Positions 16,905 through 25,600 of a stretch of DNA of 46,135 nucleotides are shown here, piece by piece. The stretch is taken from assembly GCA_947627345.1 (NCBI GenBank), contig CANQVS010000016.1, positions 1 to 46,135 on the forward strand, given 5' to 3'. The position numbers were made by a program, and so were the translations under genes. This DNA is from an uncultured Clostridia bacterium. GTDB lineage: Bacteria; Bacillota; Clostridia; Oscillospirales; Acutalibacteraceae. A model generated the notes under the pieces. That model did not search any database. It saw only the letters and a list, made by a program, of their open reading frames with translations, and was not told the origin of the DNA. Position 1 is the stretch's first letter. Every line of letters begins with the position of its first letter.

Positions 16905-17357
16905 ATGTTCAGACCAATAAAAGAAAGCGACAGAGAGCTTTATTTAAAATATGTTGATATTTTCTACCACACGGACGCGGTAAACTCGCCCGTGCCGAGG
17001 GAAAATTATACGGCGACCTTTAACGAGCTTATGCGCTCGGACGATTATTTGAGATGCTATATTTTTGAATGGGATAATGTTCCCTGCGGATTTGCGCTTT
17101 TGTCAAAAACCTTTTCGCAGGAGGCGGGCGGATTTTCCGTCACTATCGAGGAAATTTATATTGACGAAGAGTACAGAGGCAGGGGGCTTGCCACGGAGTT
17201 TTTCGAGTTTTTAAAACGTGAAAGCCACGCTATGCGCCTGCGTATTGAGGTTGAGGATTATAACGAGGGCGCAAAACGCCTTTACGAAAGAATGGGCTTT
17301 GAGCTTCTTCCGTATCTACAAATGGTTATCGACAAAAACAGAATAAAAAGTGATTAG
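16905..17357 (+). CDS. GNAT-family N-acetyltransferase
   Basis: 150-residue acetyl-CoA-dependent acetyltransferase. Motif A is visible as IEEIYIDEEYRGRGLATEFF (RGRGLA binds the pyrophosphate of CoA), and motif B as YNEGAKRLYERMGFELLPYL. The start ATG has GGAGGA 6 bases upstream. The acceptor (amine, peptide or antibiotic) cannot be deduced. A relic of a second copy of its last 18 codons lies after the next gene (17779-17835). Confidence 0.9.
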   Translation: MFRPIKESDRELYLKYVDIFYHTDAVNSPVPRENYTATFNELMRSDDYLRCYIFEWDNVPCGFALLSKTFSQEAGGFSVTIEEIYIDEEYRGRGLATEFFEFLKRESHAMRLRIEVEDYNEGAKRLYERMGFELLPYLQMVIDKNRIKSD

Positions 17358-17434
17358 ACAAAAAGCATATTATTTAATTTTGTTATTAAACGATAAGAGC
17401 GAAAGTTTTTTCGTCAGAAAGCGAGGGAATTAAT

Positions 17435-17767
17435 ATGTCCGATAAACTGAAAAATCTTCCCGCGTGTCCCGTTGAAACAACGCTGACATTAATAGGAAGT
17501 AAATGGAAGGTGTTAATTTTAAGGGATTTAATCCCCGAAAAGAAAAGATTCAGCGAGCTTAAACGCTCGATAGGCTCGGTATCTCAAAAAGTTTTAACGG
17601 CTCAACTGCGCGAAATGGAGGCGGACGGACTTGTCACAAGAACGGTCTATCCCGAGGTTCCGCCGAGAGTTGAGTACGAGCTTTCCGATTTAGGCAAAAG
17701 TCTAAAACCGATACTCGACTCGCTTTGGAATTGGGGCGAAAAATACAAAGAAAGCCTCAAAAAATAG
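17435..17767 (+). CDS. HxlR-family winged-helix regulator
   Basis: 110 residues, normal length. The pattern [20 protein letters not shown], then [20 protein letters not shown] and [20 protein letters not shown], is textbook HxlR. Cys11 sits at the N-terminal position that senses aldehydes or oxidants in some members. The start has GAGGGA 7 bases upstream. It follows the GNAT gene by 77 bp on the same strand and may be cotranscribed. Its target is unknown; the NTF2-like gene is the likeliest neighbour. Confidence 0.92.
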   Translation: MSDKLKNLPACPVETTLTLIGSKWKVLILRDLIPEKKRFSELKRSIGSVSQKVLTAQLREMEADGLVTRTVYPEVPPRVEYELSDLGKSLKPILDSLWNWGEKYKESLKK

Positions 17768-17778
17768 AGTAAACATAT

Positions 17779-17835
17779 GGAATCAAAACTCTTTATCTTC
17801 AAATAGTTATCGACAGACAACGCAGAGAGAATTGA
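17779..17835 (+). pseudogene. Relic of a GNAT C-terminus
   Basis: In-frame peptide GIKTLYLQIVIDRQRREN followed by TGA, matching the end of the GNAT at 16905 (GFELLPYLQMVIDKNRIKSD). A stop lies at 17770-17772 just upstream, so nothing longer survives. DNA identity is 19 of 23 over the core. It is 12 bp after the HxlR stop. Confidence 0.65.
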
Positions 17836-18176
17836 GAATTATGAGTTAAAAATTAAGAATTTTACAAAATACATTCCTCTCTATCTGAAAACGGATAGAG
17901 AGGAAAAGTTTTTTAAAAACCTGTATAGTAGAAAAATTAAGCTCCCTATCTAAAGTCGAACAGGGAGAAAGGTTGTATATGAAAATTAAAAATTAAGAAT
18001 TAAGAATTAGATTTATAGGTAACCTTTTATTTCCTATTCAAAATAGATTTAGAGGAAAAGTTTTTAAAAGGTCTACCGCTGAACTTGTCCTCTCTATCCA
18101 AAACAAAACAGAGGAAGAAACGTCTGGGGGATATGATTTGTCCGAGAGGGACTGCAATGTATGCCGTGGAGATATA
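17836..18176 (+). repeat. Modular intergenic repeat array, forward orientation (field 4)
   Basis: Module C (AATTATGAGTTAAAAATTAA type) opens the field. A short hairpin (CTCTCTATCTGAAAACGGATAGAGAG type, about 17877-17902) comes next, then module D (about 17942-17968), C again, E (about 18018-18055) and a B-A terminal pair (about 18068-18176). The A end runs directly into the terminator hairpin and the domain cassette. Confidence 0.82.
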
Positions 18177-18215
18177 AAACAACTCCTGCCCTGATTTATG
18201 GGCAGGAGTTGTTTT
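18176..18215 (-). terminator. Perfect 16-bp hairpin terminator
   Basis: Arms AAAACAACTCCTGCCC (18176-18191) and GGGCAGGAGTTGTTTT (18200-18215), 8-base loop, T-run on both strands. It terminates the minus-strand ABC genes and possibly the plus-strand HxlR unit. It is part of the repeated cassette also seen at 6612. Confidence 0.87.
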
Positions 18216-18248
18216 GGTTTACTTCATTTAGAAGAAAGGAAAGGGGAT

Positions 18249-18517
18249 TTATTTAATTTTTATCGTAATCTTTTTCGTTACAGTTTTTGATTTATATTTC
18301 TTTGTTCCCTTTGCAGTGATTTTTATTTTGATTTTGTAGGTGCCTTTTTTCGTTCCCTTTTTAATTGTGATTTTTCCCTTTTTGTTTACAGTAAGCTTTT
18401 TAGAACCGCTTAATTTTTTGTACTTTACTTCTCCTTTAGCCTTTTTAACGGTAAGCGCGTTAACCGTTACCTTTGTCCTTTTAAGCTTTTTCGCTTTTAC
18501 CGTCTTTGTTTTCGCCG
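18249..18517 (-). pseudogene. Decapitated Lys-rich domain cassette fused to the ABC gene end
   Basis: About 90 codons identical or nearly so to the C-terminal domain of the LRR protein at 6681 (AKTKTVKAKKLKRTKVTVNA to a stop at 18249). Homology begins abruptly at 18517, inside the last codons of the ABC ATPase gene and in a different frame. The only in-frame start (at 18542) lies inside the ATPase gene and has no ribosome site. It is therefore probably untranslated, although reinitiation after the ATPase stop cannot be excluded. Confidence 0.75.
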
Positions 18518-19371
18518 AAGTAAAACAAATATAAATCTTCAAGGTTAGCTCTCACCTTTGTTTTTCTTAATTCGTCAGGCAGGGAATCGGACACTACTCT
18601 CGCTATAACTTCATCGCCTCTTCTAAAGATGTTGCTGACATTGTACTTCTGCTCAAGCTGTTCAACCTCACCGCTCAAAACAGTAACTTCATAAACTATG
18701 TTGTCAATTTGACTTAGGAGGTTTTCGGTTGTGTCGCAGGTTATGAGAGAGCCTTCTTTGAGGAGAATAACCTCCTTCGCGATGAACTCAATGTCGGAAA
18801 CAACGTGAGTTGCGAGTATAACGATTTTGTTTTCGGCTATTTCGCTGATAAAGTTTCGGATTCTTATTCTCTCTTTCGGGTCAAGTCCCGCCGTTGGCTC
18901 GTCAAGAATCAGAATTTCGGGATTGTTCAAAAGCGATTGCGCAATCAGCACACGCTGTTTCATTCCGCCTGAAAATGAGCCGAGCTTTTTATGCGCAACA
19001 TCAGTTAAATTAACTATTTCAAGCAATTCATCTGTTTTATATTTTGCCTCTCGTCTTGTCAGTCCTTTTAAAGAAGCCATATATAACAAAAACGCTCTTG
19101 CGGATAACTCCTCATAATACCCTTGCTGTTGAGGCATATATCCTAATTTACGTCTGAAGTCTTTTCCTAATGAAAGAATTTCTTTTCCATTACATAAAAT
19201 TTCACCTGAGGTTCTCTTTACATTATCAGTAATTAAATTCATAACGGTGCTTTTTCCCGCGCCGTTAGGACCAAGCAATCCGTAGATTCCGTTTGTCAGG
19301 GTTACACTAAAATTATCTAAGGCGGTATTATTACCGTATTTTTTAGTAAGATTATTAATTTCTAAAATCAT
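18481..19371 (-). CDS. ABC-2 exporter ATP-binding protein with a cassette-derived C-terminus
   Basis: 296 residues. Walker A GPNGAGKST, Q-loop MPQQQGYYEE, signature FSGGMKQR, Walker B ILILDEPTAGLD and switch His in ATHVVSD are all intact, so it should be an active ATPase. It pairs with the permease encoded just upstream (17-bp overlap). The protein's natural end, LEDLYLFYFGE, is followed by 11 residues (starting NKDGKSEKA) read out of frame from the inserted domain cassette, ending at 18481. The start has GAGGAGA 7 bases upstream. The extra tail is unlikely to disturb the ATPase core. Confidence 0.92.
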   Translation of the reverse strand: MILEINNLTKKYGNNTALDNFSVTLTNGIYGLLGPNGAGKSTVMNLITDNVKRTSGEILCNGKEILSLGKDFRRKLGYMPQQQGYYEELSARAFLLYMASLKGLTRREAKYKTDELLEIVNLTDVAHKKLGSFSGGMKQRVLIAQSLLNNPEILILDEPTAGLDPKERIRIRNFISEIAENKIVILATHVVSDIEFIAKEVILLKEGSLITCDTTENLLSQIDNIVYEVTVLSGEVEQLEQKYNVSNIFRRGDEVIARVVSDSLPDELRKTKVRANLEDLYLFYFGENKDGKSEKA

Positions 19372-21799
19372 TTTTTCTCCTCACAGAGCACCATTGATAT
19401 TTAGCAATAAATCCGCTTATTAATCCAAGGGATAAAATAATTAATATCGGTATCAAAAATGAAAATCCATTTGAGTTAAGAATTAAACTCATCATAGCTA
19501 CAGGGTAGGCAAAAGAAAAATATACAAAAATATCAATTCCCGCCAAATACAGAATAGAAGGCAAAACAATTATCATAAACGAAACCGCGATTGATACTTC
19601 ATACCTTGTGTTCACAGAAATTAAGCATATGATTTTCGTGACGGCAAGCAATAAGATAAGACGTAATAAATACAGAATAGTTAAGAATAATCCTATACTT
19701 ATATTAAACGGCATATCCTGCATAAACATAAGACTTTTAACAGGCGCTCCGAATTCTCTAAGTGAATACTGATATGTTACACTATAAATATCAATAACAC
19801 TCGCTATTGCCCAAATAATAAGCGCTATTATGTCGGCGACGTAAATCTTTTTAAAAAACAGATAACTTCTTCCCCTATAACTTGATTTTAAACTGTCTGT
19901 CACTGCCATTTTTCTTTCAAAGGCAAAAATATTTGAAAGCAAAATTGTTAAGCAAAAAATCCCGACAAGAGCAAAGTTAAATTGTCTATTGAAAGCATCA
20001 CTTCCCAACAACTTCGCATATCCTTCAGGATTTACAAGTAATGCGTCATTACCTGATTTTTCTTGGGAGTCTATATATTGAAGCCTCTGATTAATTGTTT
20101 CCAACGCTTTGCGTTCGTTATCATAAGCATAGCTTTTCATCATAACTCTATCATACTCGTTACTTGTAATTTTACCTGACTGAAAATCTTTTATAGCCTT
20201 ATTGGTTTCCTCATCTACAGCGTTTATTTCAGCTTCCATCTGTTCAACATATTTCAAGGTTTTTGAAGTAACATTACCTGAGTATTTTTCGTAAAATCCG
20301 TTAACTATACTGTCAGCTCCGCTATAAACAATTTTGTTCGTATTTACAGAGCTCATTAAAACAAGAACAAATACCGCAAGAACGATAATTCCTTTTTGAA
20401 CAATTAATATTTTATATAACTCTATTCCCGCAACTCCCAGCCTCTCAATAACTTTCCAATAAAAATTTTTGATTTTGTCTAAAGCGCTTAATATAAAATA
20501 CGCAACTTTATTTGAAGTTTTCTGAGGATATTTACGGGAGCAAGCTAATACTGTAAGAAATATAAAAATCAACAAAAATAGTACAGAAGCGTAAATAATA
20601 AGTTTCGATAATCCTATAATTCCGAAAAATGTATTTAAATTTGTGTACTTTATAACTGCATCTGTCGGGTTAATGAGATAGAAAATATTTACACATTCTA
20701 AAAGAGCAAATTTATCTTGTATCGGTAATAAAGTGTATAGAAAAAATTCAATGCCCGAAATTATACCTAATAATCCTATTCCTAAAATATTATTTTGTAT
20801 AAAAGAAAATATAAACAGCAGTAAAAAAGATATTACAAGTTGTGTCAGGATATTTATTAAAACAAATATGACGATAAACTTTATTTCAGACATAGGGAAA
20901 GTAAAATTTTTAAACATCTCAATAGATTGGACGTTTCTAAACAAATCCTCTGTTCCGCCGTATATCAAGAACGACGATATAAAAAGACTTCCATACACGA
21001 TAACGCTTGTTGCAACAACTGTAATTGTCAGTATTATACATCTTTTCGCGGCAAGTACCGCCCTCCCTTTTGGAGTGGAAAAAACTAAATTCTGTAAACC
21101 TCGTTTTCTTTCCTCAATAAATTTTAATATAATGACAATACTGAAAAGCAGTACAACATAATGCGCAAAGGTATAATTAACCACACCTGTTAGCGGTTCG
21201 TCGTTTCCTATGGTTAGCTTTATACCTTTTAATTTCTTGTAATCCTCGGCTGTCTTGAAAATATTTATACTTGAAAACGAACTGTTATCGGCAAAAATAC
21301 TTACCGTATTAAGATTTACCGCTTGCTCGTCTATTTTTTTAAGGTATCCTTCATAATCGTTTATGTAGTTAAGGTTATCTGAAATTTCGTTACAAACATA
21401 CTCATATGCAATTATTTCATCTTGGGTAAAGTTGTATTTTTGATTATCATAAGCCGCCGAAATGTTTGGGTGTTTCTTTCTAAGCTGTGTTTCCTGTTTT
21501 TTCCATATTTTAACATAATTTTGATAGTCATTCGTTTTTTCTTCATCGTAAAACATTAAAGAAGAAACGGTTGAAAATTTTTTAACACGAGAATTTATGT
21601 AGGATAGGGCGTCGTTAATATCCATTTTTCTGACAACATTTAAAACCTCAATCCGTTTAGTATTAACTATTGAAAAATCAGTTATATCAGACTGTTCGCC
21701 ACGATACGAGGTATTAATATAAAATCCAATGTTAACAATTATCAACAAAAGAAAAAATACTATTATTTTTTTGTTAAATAAAACTCTTTTGATTTCCAT
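19355..21799 (-). CDS. ABC-2 type permease, double-length
   Basis: 814 residues, about twice a simple ABC-2 permease. Two halves repeat the same plan: one membrane helix (residues ~12-30, FFLLLIIVNIGFYI; and ~470-490, GIIVLAVFVLVLMS), a charged extracytoplasmic loop of 150-190 residues, then five to six membrane helices. Fusion of two permease units would let one chain work with an ATPase dimer. Substrate unknown; lipid, bacteriocin or peptide export are options known for similar systems. The start is ATG 21799 with a weak GAAGGG about 11 bases upstream. It lies 32 bp after the lipoprotein gene, in the same operon. Confidence 0.85.
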   Translation of the reverse strand: MEIKRVLFNKKIIVFFLLLIIVNIGFYINTSYRGEQSDITDFSIVNTKRIEVLNVVRKMDINDALSYINSRVKKFSTVSSLMFYDEEKTNDYQNYVKIWKKQETQLRKKHPNISAAYDNQKYNFTQDEIIAYEYVCNEISDNLNYINDYEGYLKKIDEQAVNLNTVSIFADNSSFSSINIFKTAEDYKKLKGIKLTIGNDEPLTGVVNYTFAHYVVLLFSIVIILKFIEERKRGLQNLVFSTPKGRAVLAAKRCIILTITVVATSVIVYGSLFISSFLIYGGTEDLFRNVQSIEMFKNFTFPMSEIKFIVIFVLINILTQLVISFLLLFIFSFIQNNILGIGLLGIISGIEFFLYTLLPIQDKFALLECVNIFYLINPTDAVIKYTNLNTFFGIIGLSKLIIYASVLFLLIFIFLTVLACSRKYPQKTSNKVAYFILSALDKIKNFYWKVIERLGVAGIELYKILIVQKGIIVLAVFVLVLMSSVNTNKIVYSGADSIVNGFYEKYSGNVTSKTLKYVEQMEAEINAVDEETNKAIKDFQSGKITSNEYDRVMMKSYAYDNERKALETINQRLQYIDSQEKSGNDALLVNPEGYAKLLGSDAFNRQFNFALVGIFCLTILLSNIFAFERKMAVTDSLKSSYRGRSYLFFKKIYVADIIALIIWAIASVIDIYSVTYQYSLREFGAPVKSLMFMQDMPFNISIGLFLTILYLLRLILLLAVTKIICLISVNTRYEVSIAVSFMIIVLPSILYLAGIDIFVYFSFAYPVAMMSLILNSNGFSFLIPILIILSLGLISGFIAKYQWCSVRRKNDFRN

Positions 21800-21831
21800 A
21801 AAAATCTTGTACCCTTCGCGTTTACTGAGTT

Positions 21832-23058
21832 TTAATTATCCTGCTCAATATTATAGTATTTATCTGTAATATTTTTCCATTGAACATTTTTCTTCCTTAA
21901 ATCGCTTTTGTTAAAGTATTTATTTTCTGTAAAAAAGTATTTTTCATCGCCGAAACATAATTCACCGTATCCCTCCAAAGATTTAAGGGAATTAATTTTG
22001 TTATATTTTTTATCATATACATTAACTTCATAACTACTATCCAACTCGCTGTTATAAGTATAGAAGTATTCTCCGTCACAGTTAATTGCAAAATAATTAG
22101 ATTCAGCTTTAAAATCTGATGTTTTTTTAGACTTTAAATCATAAATTTTAATTCCGTCTGATGTTTCGTAGTAAACTTTACTATCTGATATACAGTATGA
22201 CTTTATTGCGTCTTTAATTAAAACCTGTTTGTTTTTTCCGTCAAATACTTTAATTCCCCCGCTAAAACTATCTAAATTTTCGTCATCATAATAAAAATAT
22301 TGATACACCAGATAGTCGTCGTACCCTTTTAGCCTATAGAATTCAGGTGATTTACCCTCCATAGTATCAATTGTTTTTAACTCCGCTTTATTATCGCTAA
22401 GGGCAAAACTACATAAAGTCGATTTATTTTCTTCTGAATATGAAAGATATACTATTCCTCTATGTATAAGGATTCTTAAACCCATATCACTTGCAGAGGA
22501 ACTAATATCAAGCAAATGACAAACCCTTTCTCTTTTAGTACCGTCATATGAAATTCTGTAAAGATATAACCCTTTACCTAAACCGTTTTCGCCGTTACCG
22601 TCATTACCTAATATATAAAGATTTGAATTATAGTAAAACAATCCGCTTGCGGCGTCAAATGTATTGAAATTAAAATACGCATTACAACTTTCCAGGTCTT
22701 TGCCTTCATGGCTACAGTCAGGCTTGGAGCATAGCGGTATACATTTATTCGAGCTCTTATCCATAAAATAAAGGATTTCCGAATGAATAAAGTAATATCC
22801 CTTATCAGATAAAGCGATTTCATGATAACCTGACATAAATACAGGATCATCGGTTTCGATATTAAAATTATCCCAAGAAAATCCCGTTAACGACAAATCC
22901 TTTATTGTTTTATCAAAGATTTTGTTAATACTTTTTTCCGATGTATTATTCTTTCCTTCATCTATTATATTTTGGCTGTTATTACATCCGTAAATGTTAA
23001 TTGCGCATATAAATAAGAGCATTAAAGCAATGATTTTTTTTAACATACTGATTTCCAT
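21832..23058 (-). CDS. Lipoprotein with probable beta-propeller, linked to the ABC-2 system
   Basis: About 408 residues. The lipoprotein signal MLKKIIALMLLFICAINIYG is followed directly by Cys, the acylation site. The mature part has repeated short strands (YYFIHSEILYFMDKSS, LFYYNSNLYILGNDG, FYTYNSELDSSYEV) like propeller blades, and a Cys-rich motif CSKPDCSHEGKDLESCNAYF seen in a family of clostridial lipoproteins. ATG 23058 is chosen over the GTG at 23073; an ATG at 23046 is also possible, giving a shorter, cleaner signal. It is first in an operon with the ABC-2 permease and ATPase, so it may present or sense their substrate. Confidence 0.8.
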   Translation of the reverse strand: MEISMLKKIIALMLLFICAINIYGCNNSQNIIDEGKNNTSEKSINKIFDKTIKDLSLTGFSWDNFNIETDDPVFMSGYHEIALSDKGYYFIHSEILYFMDKSSNKCIPLCSKPDCSHEGKDLESCNAYFNFNTFDAASGLFYYNSNLYILGNDGNGENGLGKGLYLYRISYDGTKRERVCHLLDISSSASDMGLRILIHRGIVYLSYSEENKSTLCSFALSDNKAELKTIDTMEGKSPEFYRLKGYDDYLVYQYFYYDDENLDSFSGGIKVFDGKNKQVLIKDAIKSYCISDSKVYYETSDGIKIYDLKSKKTSDFKAESNYFAINCDGEYFYTYNSELDSSYEVNVYDKKYNKINSLKSLEGYGELCFGDEKYFFTENKYFNKSDLRKKNVQWKNITDKYYNIEQDN

Positions 23059-23293
23059 AGCCTTTCCGCCCACAAATAAAAGTTAAATAGTTCCTTAAAG
23101 TATATAAACAAGTCAAATGGTTTTAATATTACAGCTTATAGTATAGCGGACTAAGCAATTTTGCATTGCTCGAAGAATGAAAGTTAAAGTTTTTTAAAAT
23201 TTGTTTCTTTTTGTTGCTCTAAACAAGACAGCTTGTAAATTTTAAAATTTTTCTTTTCAATATTTTTTAAAGACTTTAACCTTTTACCTATAA
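23059..23293. other. Spacer upstream of the lipoprotein operon
   Basis: AT-rich, presumably holding the operon promoter. It has an imperfect inverted repeat (GTTAAAGTTTTTTAAA around 23182 and its partner near 23260-23280). No gene-like frame is seen. Confidence 0.35.
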
Positions 23294-23630
23294 TCATTAT
23301 ATCAACGGGAAATTTGAATATCAATTGGAATACTGCATAAATATTCCAAGTGATATTTGTCAATATTTAATAAATTTAGGTTTACTTTTTTGTAAACTTT
23401 TTATAAATGATTATTTGGAATATATGCTTTATAAATTATGTCTTATATGGAAATTAATAATTAAAAAATTAATAAAGATAAGCTTTTAATTCCTATTCGG
23501 ATTGGATTTAGAGCAAAAGATTGATAGGAATTTTTTCGCAGAATCTGTCCTTTCTATCCAAAGTAAGATAGAGTAAGAAACGTTTGGGGGATACGCTTTT
23601 CAGAGAGGGACTGCAATATTTGATGAGGAG
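23294..23630 (+). repeat. Repeat segment duplicated from/to 10532-10872 (field 5)
   Basis: About 335 bp closely matching 10532-10872, from TCATTATATCAACGG through an AT-rich lead, module C, module E and one B-A pair. At the end the A module is interrupted (TTTGATGAGGAGTTG) and joins only the right arm of the terminator hairpin, so the terminator present at 6612 and 18176 is destroyed here. Confidence 0.82.
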
Positions 23631-23666
23631 TTGTTTTTGGTTTACTTCATTTGGGAGAAAGGAAGA

Positions 23667-25151
23667 TTATTTAATTTTTATCGTAACCTTTTTGGTTACA
23701 GTTTTTGATTTATATTTCTTTGTTCCCTTTGCGGTGATTTTTATTTTAATTTTGTAGGTGCCTTTTTTCGTTCCCTTTTTTATTGTGATTTTTCCCTTTT
23801 TGTTTACGGTAAGCTTTTTAGAACCGCTTAATTTTTTGTACTTTACTTCTCCTTTAGCCTTTTTAACGGTAAGCGCGTTAACCGTTACCTTTGACCTTTT
23901 TAGCTTTTTCTCTTTTACCGTCTTTGTTTTCGCCGTAACCTTTATCGGGTTTGCCTGTTTTGGCTTTGATACGGTAGGCGCAGGCTCTGTCGGTTCGGGA
24001 TTTTCCGTCGCGGACGTTGTCGGCTGTACCGTTTCTGTAGGCGTTGTTGCAGCAGGCGTTGATTCGGTTGTCGGATTTGTAGGCGATTCTTTTTCAAAAT
24101 GAATTTTAGCATTTTGTAAGGAATCATTTTTATCTCCCATATCAATATTTTTCCAACTATACTCTGAACCGCCATAATATACATCAGTTAAATTTTCACA
24201 TCCGTTAAATGAGGAAAATCCGATATGTCTTATACTTTCAGGTAAATTAATTGTTTTTAGCGAACTGCAATTAGCAAAAACTTCGTCGCCCATTATTTCA
24301 GTTTTTGGGGGAAGCTTAACGCTTTCAAGATTAACACAATCAGAAAATACAAAATTGTTAATAGTGGTAACTTTTTCGGGTAACGCAACATTTGTAAGAT
24401 TAGTACAACCCATAAACACACTAAAGCCTAATTTTGTAACTGAATTTGGAATCTCTACATTTTTAAGATTCAAGCAACCTCTGAATGCGCTATCTCCAAT
24501 TTGCTCTAATCCCTCCGACAGAGTTATCTTTTCAAGATTCATACAGTTTACAAAAGCCTCTCTGCCAATCATCTTTACATTTGAAGGAATTTCTATAGTT
24601 TTTAAATCAAAACAGTTATCAAACGCATTTTCTCCTATGGTGGCTACACTGTTAGGAATAACTGTTTTTGAACAACCTATTTTCAGCGTATTTGATTTTG
24701 TTTCTATTATTGCGTTACAGTTATCTCTGCTGTCATAAACGGTATTTTTATTTTTAACAGTTATGTTGCTAAGCGCGTCACAACCGCTGAAAGAGGATTC
24801 GTCTATATTAACAACATCTCTGCCTATTTCAACGCTTTTAAGATTAACGCAACTGTTAAACGCTCTCTGTTCTATTCTTTCTATATTCTCCGATATTACT
24901 ACGCTTTCAATATTAAAGCACCTGCTGAAAGCGCCCAAACCTATATTTACTACGTTATGCCCGTCAATCATATCAGGTATGGCAACTTCTTTATCGTTTC
25001 CTTTGTAAGAAACTATTCTGACAGTATTGTTATCATACAAGCTGTACTCATAATCTCCTGAGGTTTTTATTTCTACAGCATAGCTTGAAAAGCCTGTCGC
25101 TAAACCGGCTATAATAAAAATTGACAGAATTATTGATAAAAATTTTTTCAT
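23667..25151 (-). CDS. Secreted BspA-type leucine-rich-repeat protein with Lys-rich C-terminal domain (second copy)
   Basis: 494 residues. A signal peptide (1 to ~26, FLSIILSIFIIAGLATGFSS) is followed by LRR_5/BspA repeats to about residue 350 (IPSNVKMIGREAFVNCMNLE type). A Thr/Pro/Glu linker (about 355-400, TPTETVQPTTSATENPEPTE) comes next, then the same 94-residue Lys-rich domain as at 6681. It is an exported or surface protein, probably binding host or food polymers by family analogy. The start has AAGGAG 10 bases upstream. Its 3' end lacks the hairpin terminator found after the sister gene. LRR parts of the two proteins are diverged, whereas the last ~285 bp are almost identical. Confidence 0.9.
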   Translation of the reverse strand: MKKFLSIILSIFIIAGLATGFSSYAVEIKTSGDYEYSLYDNNTVRIVSYKGNDKEVAIPDMIDGHNVVNIGLGAFSRCFNIESVVISENIERIEQRAFNSCVNLKSVEIGRDVVNIDESSFSGCDALSNITVKNKNTVYDSRDNCNAIIETKSNTLKIGCSKTVIPNSVATIGENAFDNCFDLKTIEIPSNVKMIGREAFVNCMNLEKITLSEGLEQIGDSAFRGCLNLKNVEIPNSVTKLGFSVFMGCTNLTNVALPEKVTTINNFVFSDCVNLESVKLPPKTEIMGDEVFANCSSLKTINLPESIRHIGFSSFNGCENLTDVYYGGSEYSWKNIDMGDKNDSLQNAKIHFEKESPTNPTTESTPAATTPTETVQPTTSATENPEPTEPAPTVSKPKQANPIKVTAKTKTVKEKKLKRSKVTVNALTVKKAKGEVKYKKLSGSKKLTVNKKGKITIKKGTKKGTYKIKIKITAKGTKKYKSKTVTKKVTIKIK

Positions 25152-25202
25152 AATATCTACTCCTTATATATGTTTTTTATTATTCCAAACAATCTTAATA
25201 AT

Positions 25203-25241
25203 TCATTTAACTTTTACAGTAACCTTTTTCGTTACAGTTTT
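25203..25241 (-). pseudogene. Out-of-frame tail of a domain cassette
   Basis: The extreme 3' end of the Lys-rich domain sequence (GTAACCTTTTTCGTTACAG on the plus strand) survives just beyond the stop of the next gene. It is separated from frame by a small deletion. It shows that the small gene at 25242 was once longer. Confidence 0.6.
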
Positions 25242-25493
25242 TTATTTCTTTGTTCCCGTTGAACTTTTAAGCTTTTTCGCTTTTACCGTCTTTGTTTTCG
25301 CCGTAATCTTTATCGGGCTTGCCCGTTTTGGTTTTGATACGGTCGACGCAGGCTCTGTCGGTTCGGGATTTTTCGTCGCGGGCGTTGTCGGCTGTACCGT
25401 TTCGGCATTTCGCCCGTAATTTACGGCATTAGCCGTAATCACCACACAGAGCAGTATTACCAAAGAAAGTAAAACCGCAATAAGTTTTTTCAT
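25242..25493 (-). CDS. Shrunken surface-protein remnant (signal peptide plus linker)
   Basis: 83 residues. ATG 25493 has AGGAGG 7 bases upstream; longer frames upstream have none. Signal peptide MKKLIAVLLSLVILLCVVIT ending ANA, then the same Thr/Pro/Glu linker as the LRR protein at 23667 (ETVQPTTPATKNPEPTEPAS), then the first 20 or so residues of the Lys-rich domain, ending KKLKSSTGTKK. Compared with intact copies, about 190 bp inside the domain and a few bases further on are deleted. No LRR region is present. It could still be exported as a short peptide, but decay of a former surface-protein gene is the simpler reading. Confidence 0.6.
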   Translation of the reverse strand: MKKLIAVLLSLVILLCVVITANAVNYGRNAETVQPTTPATKNPEPTEPASTVSKPKRASPIKITAKTKTVKAKKLKSSTGTKK

Positions 25494-25600
25494 AAAATTT
25501 CCTCCTAAAATAAAAAAGTATATAAAGAGGTTTTTAAATTCCTCTCTATATACTAAAACCATTTTTTTCCATTAAATTGAGACAATTTTTAAAAATCTTT

